The notes under the pieces: model-generated
The model's input: only the letters and a program-made list of their open reading frames with translations
What the model was told of the DNA's origin: nothing
Database searches by the model: none
Part shown: in pieces, positions 40,178 through 60,142 of the stretch
Numbering within the stretch: the stretch's first letter is position 1
How the letters are laid out: every line of letters begins with the position of its first letter
Translations under genes and position numbers: made by a program
NCBI RefSeq assembly: GCF_001439815.1
Contig: NZ_JYLM01000001.1
Coordinates: 930,001 to 994,000, forward strand
Origin: Pseudomonas orientalis
GTDB lineage: Bacteria; Pseudomonadota; Gammaproteobacteria; Pseudomonadales; Pseudomonadaceae
Length of the DNA: 64,000 nucleotides
Direction: 5' to 3'

Positions 40178-41099
40178 ACATTTGGCGAGTGTCATGGTGC
40201 AGGCCTTTATTGACGCGGTCGACGCCGGGCTGGACGTGGTGCCGGTGGTCAGCGACTCCACCTCGACGGCCAAGATCGGTCCGTTTGCCCAGCGTTTTCC
40301 CGAGCGCTTGATCAACGTCGGCATTGCCGAGCAGTCGCTGGTCAGCGTCGCGGCCGGGCTGGCCCTGGGCGGAAAGATCGCCGCCACCTGCAACGCCGCG
40401 CCGTTTCTGATCTCGCGCGCCAATGAGCAGATCAAGGTCGACGTCTGCTACAACCAGGCCAATGTGAAGATGTTCGGCCTCAACGCCGGCACCAGCTACG
40501 GCCCGCTGGCCAGCACCCACCACAGCCTCGACGACATTTCAGTGATGCGCGGGTTTGGCAATGTGCAGATCTTCGCCCCGGCGGATGCCCTGGAGTGCCG
40601 ACAGATCGTCGATTACGCGCTGCGCTGCCACGGGCCGGTGTATATCCGTCTCGATGGCAAAGCCTTGCCGGACGTGCACGGCGCTGACTATCAATTCACC
40701 CCCGGCCAGGTGGATATCCTGCGTCAGGGCGCCGACCTGAGCATTGTGGCCCTGGGCTCGGTGGTGCATGAAGCGGTGGACGCGGCCAAGCTGTTGGCCG
40801 AGCAGGGCATCCAGGCCCAGGTGATCAACCTGTCGTCGATCCGGCCTTTGCAGCGCGACGTGTTGCTCAGTGCCCTGAGCGGCACCCGCGCGGTCATCAG
40901 CGTGGAAGAACACAACATCAACGGCGGCGTCGGCAGCCTGGTGGCCGAAGTGCTGGCCGAGGCCGGGCTGGGTATTGCCTTGATCCGCCTGGGCATCGGC
41001 GATGGCGAATACGCCGCCGCCGGTGCGCGTGAACCGACACGTGCCTTGCATAACATCGATGCGGCTGGGATTGTGGCGGCTGCCACTCGGTTGCGGTGA
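40167..41099 (+). CDS. Transketolase-like, C-terminal subunit
   Basis: A 310-residue protein containing the pyrimidine-binding and C-terminal domains. RLINVGIAEQSLVSVAAGLA carries the glutamate that activates thiamine; GTSYGPLASTHHSLDDIS and IRLDGKALPDV follow. It overlaps the N-terminal subunit by eleven bases and would form a heterotetramer with it. The kinase gene starts five bases after it. Confidence 0.88.
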   Translation: MASEHLASVMVQAFIDAVDAGLDVVPVVSDSTSTAKIGPFAQRFPERLINVGIAEQSLVSVAAGLALGGKIAATCNAAPFLISRANEQIKVDVCYNQANVKMFGLNAGTSYGPLASTHHSLDDISVMRGFGNVQIFAPADALECRQIVDYALRCHGPVYIRLDGKALPDVHGADYQFTPGQVDILRQGADLSIVALGSVVHEAVDAAKLLAEQGIQAQVINLSSIRPLQRDVLLSALSGTRAVISVEEHNINGGVGSLVAEVLAEAGLGIALIRLGIGDGEYAAAGAREPTRALHNIDAAGIVAAATRLR

Positions 41100-41103
41100 A
41101 GCC

Positions 41104-42579
41104 ATGAATAACAACACGCCGCTGATCCTGGCGATCGACGAAGGCACCAGCAACGCCAAGGCGGTGCTGGTCAACGAACGGGGGCAAGTGATCGCCCGGG
41201 GTTCGCGGCCGTTGAGCGTCAACCATCCCCAGGCCGGTTTTTCCGAACAGGACCCGCTGTTTATCTGGCACAGCACCCTGGCCGCGATGCAAGACTGCCT
41301 GGCCCAGGTGGATCGCCCGATCACTGCGCTGGCGATCAGCAACCAACGCGAATCGGTGGTGGCCTGGGATCGCCGTACCGGCGAGCCGCTGTCGCCGTGC
41401 ATCAGTTGGCAGTGCCGACGCTCCACCGCCTTGTGCACCCAGCTGCACGCGCAAGGGCACGAAGCCGTCATCCTGGAAAAAACCGGACTGGCCCTGGACC
41501 CGATGTTCTCGGCCGGTAAATGGCGCTGGATTCTCGACCACCTGGACAACGGCCATGCCCGCGCCGCTGCCGGTGAGATTTGCCTGGGCACCGTCGACAG
41601 CTGGCTGCTGTGGCAACTGAGCGGCGGCCAGGTGTTCGCCACCGACTACTCCAATGCCGCGCGCACGCAACTGTTCAACCTGCATACCTGCGCCTGGGAC
41701 CCGCAATTGCTGGATCTGTTCGCCATCCCGTTGGCCGCGTTGGCGCCCATCCAGGCCAGCGCCGGTTTCTTCGCCCACACCGTTGCGTTGGGTGGTTTGC
41801 CCGCCGGCATCCCGATCATGTCGATGATCGGCGACTCCCACGCCGCGCTCTACGGACAGGGCGGTTTTGCACCGGGGCTGGTCAAGGCCACCCTCGGCAC
41901 CGGCTCCTCCCTGATGACCCCCATGAGCGGTGCGATTGCGTCCACCCACGGCCTGTCGACCACCCTGGCCTGGCATGACGGCGTCAAGCCTACGTTCGCC
42001 ATGGAGGGCAACATCGTCCACACCGGGGCCGCCGTGCAATGGGCCTCGCGCCTGATGGCCGGGGACTCCCTGGACACCTTGACCGCGCAGGCCGCGCAAC
42101 TGCCGGATAACGGCGGCGTGTACTTTGTGCCGGCGCTGTCCGGGCTGGGCGCGCCGCATTGGCAAGCCGATGCGCGCGGGTTGATCTGTGGGCTGACTGA
42201 AGCCACGTCCGGCGCACATATTCTGCGCGCGTCGCTGGAGTCCATCGCCTATCAGATCCGCGATGTGTTCGAAGCGATGCAGCAGGACATCGGCCACCCG
42301 TTGCAGGAGCTGTGGGTCGACGGCGGCGCCACACGCAACCGCTGGCTGATGCAATTTCTGGCCAACCTGCTGCAACGCCCGGTGGTACGCAGCCTGTCGC
42401 CGGAAGTGTCGGCGCTGGGCGCGGCGCATCTGGCGGGCAGGGCGTTGGGGATATGGGCGAGTGATGCGGCGCTGGAGCAGTTGGAGCGTCAGCGCGAGCG
42501 CTTTGAGCCGCAGGATGATCCGACGATGGCAGGGCGCTACACCGAATGGAAAAAGGCCCTGGCCCGCACACTTCTCTAA
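41104..42579 (+). CDS. FGGY-family carbohydrate kinase
   Basis: A 491-residue kinase with N-terminal LAIDEGTSNAKAVLVNERGQ, ISNQRESVVAWDRRTGEPL, the ATP-site KATLGTGSS and GGATRNRWLMQFLANLL. It resembles glycerol kinase more than xylulokinase in places (NQRE; WDRRTG), but position in a transketolase operon argues for a keto-sugar such as a ketopentose or apulose. The actual substrate is unknown. Last gene of the plus arm. Confidence 0.85.
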   Translation: MNNNTPLILAIDEGTSNAKAVLVNERGQVIARGSRPLSVNHPQAGFSEQDPLFIWHSTLAAMQDCLAQVDRPITALAISNQRESVVAWDRRTGEPLSPCISWQCRRSTALCTQLHAQGHEAVILEKTGLALDPMFSAGKWRWILDHLDNGHARAAAGEICLGTVDSWLLWQLSGGQVFATDYSNAARTQLFNLHTCAWDPQLLDLFAIPLAALAPIQASAGFFAHTVALGGLPAGIPIMSMIGDSHAALYGQGGFAPGLVKATLGTGSSLMTPMSGAIASTHGLSTTLAWHDGVKPTFAMEGNIVHTGAAVQWASRLMAGDSLDTLTAQAAQLPDNGGVYFVPALSGLGAPHWQADARGLICGLTEATSGAHILRASLESIAYQIRDVFEAMQQDIGHPLQELWVDGGATRNRWLMQFLANLLQRPVVRSLSPEVSALGAAHLAGRALGIWASDAALEQLERQRERFEPQDDPTMAGRYTEWKKALARTLL

Positions 42580-42598
42580 CGCCACATGCAGTCCAAAT

Positions 42599-42790
42599 GT
42601 GGGAGGGGGCGGTGCGACGATTCAGTTAAGCGTACACCGTCCACCGTAGGAGCGAGCTTGCTCGCGAAAAACGTCAACGATAACGCGTGCTTCCTGAATG
42701 AACGCGTTGCCTGTGAGTTTTTCGCGAGCAAGCTCGCTCCTACAAAAGCCTTGACTGACTGGCGTTAGGGCAACCCCATTCCACATTTGG
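42599..42790. repeat. Second family 2 element inside family 1 REP remnants
   Basis: GTGGGAGGGGGC (42599-42610) is broken off. Then 42611-42766 carries TTCAGTTAAGCGTACACCG, a complete family 2 REPIN (42646-42743) and TTGACTGACTGGCGTT, and after it comes AGGGCAACCCCATTCCACAT. This is the 35269-35422 element in opposite orientation, with one decayed end. Confidence 0.75.
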
Positions 42791-42804
42791 ATTGCTGCTG
42801 GCCT

Positions 42805-43749
42805 TCAAGGCTTCCAGGTCTGCACATCCTTTGCGTCCACCGCCCTGGGCAACAAGCCGGCCTTGAAGAACGCATCGGCAATGTTCTGCTGCTCGGCCAA
42901 CTGCTCCAGCGTCACCGGTTGCACCTGATAACTGCGGTGCGCATTGGCGGCTTCCACCGTCGTCACATCCAGATCGCCCCACAGCGGCCCGAGCACTTTC
43001 GCCGCGTCCTGCGGGTGGGCTTTAACCCATTGGCCGGCCTGTTCCAACTGCGCGTACACCACCTTCAACACCTTCGGATGGGCCTGGGCATAAGGCGTGC
43101 CCGTCAGGTAATAACGCTTGTAACTGGCCAGCCCGGCACCGTCCGCCAGGGTGCGCGTCGGCAATTGGCGTTGCACACTGCTCAGAAACGGTTCCCAGGT
43201 GACCCAGGCATCCACCTTGTTGTTTTCGAACGCCGCGCGGCCGTCGGCGGGGGAGAGATAGGCCGGCTGAATGTCCGCGAATGCCAGGCCGGCTTTATTC
43301 AATGCGGCGATCAGCAGGTAATGAGTGCCGGCGGCCTTGGTCACGGCGATTTTTTTGCCCTTGAGGTCCGCCAGTTGCTGGATCGGCGAGTCCTTGCGCA
43401 CCACGATGGCCTGTGCTGCGGGCGAGGGCGCTTCCTGGGCAAAGTAGGTAAGTTTGGCCTGGGCCGCCTGGGCGAAAATCGGCACGGTGTCGGCCACATC
43501 AGCGCTGATGTCGACGTTGCCGACATTCAGCGCCTCAAGCAATGGCAAGCCGCTGGGGAACTCATGCCAGCTGACATCAATGTTTTCGGCCTTGAGAGCT
43601 TTTTCCAGGGTGCCCTGGGTTTTCAGCAGGGTGATCAGGGTCGAGGATTTCTGGTAACCGATACGTACGGTTTCCTGGGCGTCGGCGCTTACGGCAACGG
43701 ACAAAGCCAGCAATCCTGATACAGCAGCGATAAGGCGGCGAAGGGTCAT
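42805..43749 (-). CDS. Sulfonate-type ABC substrate-binding protein, orphan
   Basis: A 314-residue periplasmic protein of the SsuA/nitrate-taurine class. Signal peptide MTLRRLIAAVSGLLALSVAV ending ADAQE; mature start TVRIGYQKSSTLITLLKTQG and the fold motif PSGLPLLEALNVGNVDISADV. The start at 43749 removes an unlikely 12-residue extension. No permease, ATPase or desulfonase gene is adjacent, so it must share a transporter encoded elsewhere or be a relic. Confidence 0.85.
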   Translation of the reverse strand: MTLRRLIAAVSGLLALSVAVSADAQETVRIGYQKSSTLITLLKTQGTLEKALKAENIDVSWHEFPSGLPLLEALNVGNVDISADVADTVPIFAQAAQAKLTYFAQEAPSPAAQAIVVRKDSPIQQLADLKGKKIAVTKAAGTHYLLIAALNKAGLAFADIQPAYLSPADGRAAFENNKVDAWVTWEPFLSSVQRQLPTRTLADGAGLASYKRYYLTGTPYAQAHPKVLKVVYAQLEQAGQWVKAHPQDAAKVLGPLWGDLDVTTVEAANAHRSYQVQPVTLEQLAEQQNIADAFFKAGLLPRAVDAKDVQTWKP

Positions 43750-43912
43750 GAGCGGCTCGATTTTCAACAGAATGAGCCGAAGCATAAGGTTCTGAAAACC
43801 GGTTGATAAATACTCTTTCGATCTGAGCTTAAGGACACTTGAAGCCTTGTCCGTTGACGGAGGGTATAGCCGTCAAATCGAGCCGCGAGCCATCACGCAA
43901 CACCGTCCAAAT

Positions 43913-44642
43913 GTGGGAGGGGGCTTGCCCCCGATGGCGGTGGTTCAGATACAGATTAGTTGACTGACCCACCGCATCGGGAGCAAGCCCCCTCCCACCG
44001 GGGTTATGGGGTGCTGGCGGGTCCGGGTTGCAGGCAATCCAGTGCGCGGTCGGCCAGCGTGCGGGCCATGTCGATCAACGATCAGGCAACACGGGCCAAT
44101 GTGGGAGGGGGCTTGCCCCCGATGACGGTGGTTCAGATACAGATTAGTTGACTGACCCACCGCTATCGGGGGCAAGCCCCCTCCCACCGGGTTATGCGGT
44201 GCTGGCGGATCCAGGTTGCAGGCAATCCAGTGCGCGGTCGGCGAGGGTGCGCACCATGTCGATCAAGATCAGGCGACACAGGCCAACTGTGGGAGGGGGC
44301 TTGCCCCCGATGACGGTGGGTCAGATACAGATTAATTGACTGACCCACCGCATCGGGAGCAAGCCCCCTCCCACCGGGATGATGGAGTACTGGCGGATCC
44401 AAGTTGCAGGCAATCCAGTGCGCGGTCGGCCAGCGTGCGGGCCATGTCGATCAACGATCAGGCAACACGGGCCAATGTGGGAGGGGGCTTGCCCCCGATG
44501 GCGGTGGTTCAGATACAGATTAATTGACTGACCCACCGCATCGGGAGCAAGCCCCCTCCCACCGAGGTTATGGGGTGCTGACGGGTCCGGGTTGCAGGCA
44601 ATCCAGTGCGCGGTCGGCGAGGGTGCGGGCCATGTCGATCAA
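43913..44642. repeat. 188-bp tandem repeat: REPIN plus 3' end of the DUF6124-like gene
   Basis: REPIN arms GTGGGAGGGGGCTTGCCCCC begin at 43913, 44101, 44289 and 44477, exactly 188 bases apart. Each REPIN is followed by a copy of the last 70 or so bases of the minus-strand gene at 44568-44819 (GGTTGCAGGCAATCCAGTGC ... GTCGATCAA). The fourth copy is the gene's own 3' end; similarity stops near 44642. Copies differ by scattered substitutions. No gene in 43750-44567. Confidence 0.9.
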
Positions 44643-44819
44643 GTGGGCGGTGGAACAGGCCATGTCGCGTCGAGTGCCTTTGAGGCCTTCGGCGGTTTCG
44701 GTGGCCGTGGTGGCGGCGCAGCGTAGCAGCGAGGCAATGTTGGCGATGGCGTCTTCGAAGCTCAGGTCTTCGTGGGCAACAAAAACGGGGAAGGGTGGAT
44801 CGGGGACGATTTTGCTCAT
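44568..44819 (-). CDS. DUF6124-like (DUF3077-type) small protein
   Basis: An 83-residue protein beginning MSKIVPDPPFPVFVAHEDLS, helical, with the stretch DAIANIASLLRCAATTATET and a C-terminus DRALDCLQPG. This looks like the small Pseudomonas proteins annotated DUF6124/DUF3077; no function is known. GTAGGAG precedes the ATG. Its 3' end is the template of the 188-bp tandem repeat downstream, and its upstream region is a structured leader. Confidence 0.7.
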   Translation of the reverse strand: MSKIVPDPPFPVFVAHEDLSFEDAIANIASLLRCAATTATETAEGLKGTRRDMACSTAHLIDMARTLADRALDCLQPGPVSTP

Positions 44820-44821
44820 GG

Positions 44822-45024
44822 ATATAGCTCCTACTCGGTTGGGGCGCCATCCGGTGCCGTTTCCACACGGCAGATTGGGTGGCAGCCATACGCGGGGTGG
44901 AAACCGGGGAGTAGGACCCAGTCAGACCGAAGTCTGCCCGCGTACAGCCGCCATTGAGCGTTTGCATACGATCATGACGCCTACTCATTCCGGGTTTCCA
45001 CACCCGATCGCTGATATGCAGCGA
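44822..45024 (-). promoter_or_regulatory. Structured leader with alternative pairings upstream of the DUF6124-like gene
   Basis: Read on the minus strand: hairpin TCGCTG/CAGCGA (45008-45024); hairpin CGGGT-GTGGAA-ACCCG (44991-45006); GAGTAGG (44980-44986); short ORF (44922-44975); hairpin CAGAC-TTCG-GTCTG (44923-44936); CCTACTC (44909-44915) and GGTTTCCAC (44897-44905); hairpin TGCCGT-GTGGAA-ACGGCA (44855-44872); and GAGTAGG (44830-44836), the gene's ribosome site. The middle CCTACTC and TTCCAC can pair with either the upstream or the downstream GAGTAGG and GTGGAA. Confidence 0.55.
44922..44975 (-). CDS. Possible leader peptide, 17 residues
   Basis: ATG at 44975 preceded by GAGTAGG at five bases; reads MIVCKRSMAAVRGQTSV then TGA. 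The stop codon lies in the UUCG-capped hairpin, so a translating ribosome would disrupt that structure. Coding status is inferred from position and ribosome site only. Confidence 0.35.
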   Translation of the reverse strand: MIVCKRSMAAVRGQTSV

Positions 45025-45309
45025 CGAAGCGAAGGCTAGCCAGTGGATTGAGCAGGCGCAAGGCCGAAGGATTGTCTAGGAAACGTCCTGCAAATTAAAG
45101 GGATACGGATTGCTGGCCTTTAACAATGCATGTCGAGCAGGCGATGCAGATAAGGGAAATGATTACTGACTGGGGCCGTCAGCGTTCCATCAGATTTATA
45201 CGACGAAGATCTCGGAATCGTCCGACTTTACCCTAAACAAATCCCTCTCCAAAGTTTGGCTTTCTCAACGATCCTGCGCGGCCATTACAGTACTGAATGG
45301 AATATAAAC

Positions 45310-45717
45310 ATGTTCGAAGTACCCATGTATCGGAAAAATGGTAGCCGTATCGAGCTACAGGATTTATTGGAAAAGGTACCTGATAATGATTGGGTATGGC
45401 TAATTATCGAATTTGATGGCGTTGCAAATTTGCCAAATGATGAGTCGATTGACGAATTTCAGAATCGTATTCGTTACCTGCCCAAAGGACTCGTTCAAAC
45501 TTGGGAAAATATATTGAGATTTTCCCGGTGTATTGACTATACAGTCGACTGTTTAATCGTGGCGGTCTCATGTGTTGAGCAAGTGGATGTAGAAAGGTTG
45601 TTGAATGATGAGTTTCAGGATTGTGTGATCTTTATTCGTGCAATTGACAGCACTGATTGGATGTTGCATGCGTCAAACCCTGAAATTTTGGATGGCTTTA
45701 AAATAGTCACAAGTTAA
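45310..45717 (+). CDS. Hypothetical protein in AT-rich patch
   Basis: A 135-residue acidic protein starting MFEVPMYRKNGSRIELQDLL, with many Trp, Asp and aliphatic residues (NDWVWLIIEFDGVANLP). No recognised family. Base composition is clearly more AT-rich than the chromosome on either side. An in-frame TTG at 45256 is possible, but the ATG at 45310 has GGA at about nine bases. Size and composition fit immunity-type proteins, an inference supported by its neighbour. Confidence 0.55.
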   Translation: MFEVPMYRKNGSRIELQDLLEKVPDNDWVWLIIEFDGVANLPNDESIDEFQNRIRYLPKGLVQTWENILRFSRCIDYTVDCLIVAVSCVEQVDVERLLNDEFQDCVIFIRAIDSTDWMLHASNPEILDGFKIVTS

Positions 45718-45873
45718 TTATGTATTAATTTCATGGTGGGTTCAGAAAAAATATTGGCATTGGAGGTGTTGTTAGTTGCGATTGGTGTATTTTCAAATAT
45801 CTAGACTTCACGTTTTCCCTGATCTAATTCAATGTTCGGAATGTCGCATGTTCAGTAATATTAGGTCCAGCCA

Positions 45874-46497
45874 GTGAAGGTAAGCGTTATAAAATCCGAC
45901 GCTGAGCTGACCCTAAAAACAGATGGTCTAAAAACGCGCTTTGGCTACGAGATCAGCGTGACAATTAACACCCCCAATTTGCAGGAGGAAGCAGTCAAAT
46001 TTATAGAGCTGGTCACTCGACACCTTGAATCAGGCTTCAAACTTGCGTCAGACGAAACCTTAGGATATGGCTGCTGGATCACCAAAATGCACCTCAACAA
46101 TAGGCAAGAACTAATGTTCTTTGAACAGGCACCGAGGACGGAGACTTATGTTCCTGGTATCAACACCACCCTGCAGCTGTGGGCGGAGCAACACATGATA
46201 TGCGCAAAAAACGGCGTAGATTATGTTGCACCGTCCTTTGAGCAAATGATCATCATTTCACACGGAGTCATGGAAGGGGATCCGGCCGAGGGCGTTCGCT
46301 ATCCCTCTCCTGAACATATGTCAGGCTGGTGGATCACGACAGATCGCTATGATGGAAATACGGAGAACCTGCAGTCAGTACATCTCCAACATGTCGCGGT
46401 CAATAGGCCAGACCTGGTCAAATACCTTGGACTTCCATTTGGGTATCGATTTCACGGGCCAAGCAATGACGTTTGGCTAGATGAAAAAATAAAATAA
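45874..46497 (+). CDS. Imm33/DUF2185-like protein (possible immunity protein)
   Basis: A 207-residue protein with GTG start and AGGT eight bases upstream. GYEISVTINTPNLQEEAVKF in the N-terminal half and MSGWWITTDRYDGNTENLQS in the C-terminal half recall DUF2185 (Imm33) proteins, which accompany polymorphic toxins. No toxin gene is in the window, so it would be an orphan immunity gene. AT-rich like its neighbours. Family call is from memory of the WWxTTDRYDG pattern. Confidence 0.5.
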   Translation: MKVSVIKSDAELTLKTDGLKTRFGYEISVTINTPNLQEEAVKFIELVTRHLESGFKLASDETLGYGCWITKMHLNNRQELMFFEQAPRTETYVPGINTTLQLWAEQHMICAKNGVDYVAPSFEQMIIISHGVMEGDPAEGVRYPSPEHMSGWWITTDRYDGNTENLQSVHLQHVAVNRPDLVKYLGLPFGYRFHGPSNDVWLDEKIK

Positions 46498-46513
46498 GCG
46501 AAGGTGAATATCT

Positions 46514-46933
46514 ATGCTGTCCAGCACTTTTCACGACCAAAAATTGGTATCGATAGCCGTGGCAGATGATGCGCTGACTATCGAGATATCAACGCAAGAC
46601 AAGACGACCAAGATACGGGTGACAGGATTACAAAAAATCCGCGTCACAGATTTTAAAGAAGGCAATATAATAAACATTGCTCAAGTCATCCATGCGCAAC
46701 ACTCTACTGAAAGTGTGAGTGCGGTAAAGTCATTGCTACAATACGTTTATGAAATAAGTGATGACGAACTGCAGCAAAATACCAAACTGTCATGCTCATT
46801 TGATAAAAAAATCAAGGAATATGAGGATGGTTCCATCGTGATTTTTGAAATAGAACCCTCTTATGGTGCCTATTTGGTTGCCGTCGGCACGGATATCCTG
46901 GAGGAGGGTGTACATAAGCCATCCCAAGCATAA
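46514..46933 (+). CDS. Hypothetical protein in AT-rich patch
   Basis: A 139-residue protein, MLSSTFHDQKLVSIAVADDA onward, with alternating hydrophobic residues suggesting beta structure. AAGGTG lies eight bases before the ATG, and it begins 17 bases after the Imm33-like gene, so the two are probably one transcript. No recognised family. AT-rich. Confidence 0.55.
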   Translation: MLSSTFHDQKLVSIAVADDALTIEISTQDKTTKIRVTGLQKIRVTDFKEGNIINIAQVIHAQHSTESVSAVKSLLQYVYEISDDELQQNTKLSCSFDKKIKEYEDGSIVIFEIEPSYGAYLVAVGTDILEEGVHKPSQA

Positions 46934-47118
46934 GAACATCATCGACCTTGAGACCCAGACGAGAGCAAGCCACGTCCTCACAAGTACATTATTTGCTCTC
47001 GACGAGCCCCCTCCTGGAACCATTCCCTACTTCCCTTGTCCCCGCTTCCCATGTCACCCCCCGCCCCGCAAATCCCTTAATTTTCCAAGCCTGCCGGAAG
47101 CCTCTCCAGGCCCCCGGC

Positions 47119-47145
47119 TGCGCCCGTTGTTTTTTTCAGGGCGCA
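47119..47145. repeat. Hairpin upstream of the first NRPS gene
   Basis: TGCGCCC and GGGCGCA form a perfect stem around GTTGTTTTTTTCA, about 75 bases before the start codon and after a C-rich tract (46990-47090). It could influence the 5' untranslated region; I see no gene or clear promoter in 46934-47218. Confidence 0.45.
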
Positions 47146-47218
47146 GAGCAGCCGATTCAAGCGGCAAAACTGAATACGGACATTCTCTTCAACCGTGACT
47201 TATCAGGCAGGTTTCCCC

Positions 47219-60138
<12,920 letters not shown>

Positions 60139-60142
<4 letters not shown>

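Noticed and set aside
31630..42579. Sulfoquinovose (sulfo-transketolase or sulfo-transaldolase) pathway.
   Set aside because: No sulfoquinovosidase, isomerase or sulfolactaldehyde enzyme is present, and the transaldolase looks like ordinary TalB.
43945..44536. Short open frames within the REPIN array, on both strands.
   Set aside because: They translate REP sequence and decayed gene ends; each is repeated with the 188-bp unit and none has a ribosome site.
43913..44642. Regularly spaced palindromes, considered as a CRISPR array.
   Set aside because: The period is 188 bp, repeat and spacer are both conserved, and no cas genes are present; the palindromes are REPINs.
44509..45003. A 164-residue minus-strand frame covering the leader of the DUF6124-like gene.
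   Set aside because: It overlaps the well-supported gene in another frame and its sequence is set by the palindromes; a structured leader explains it better.
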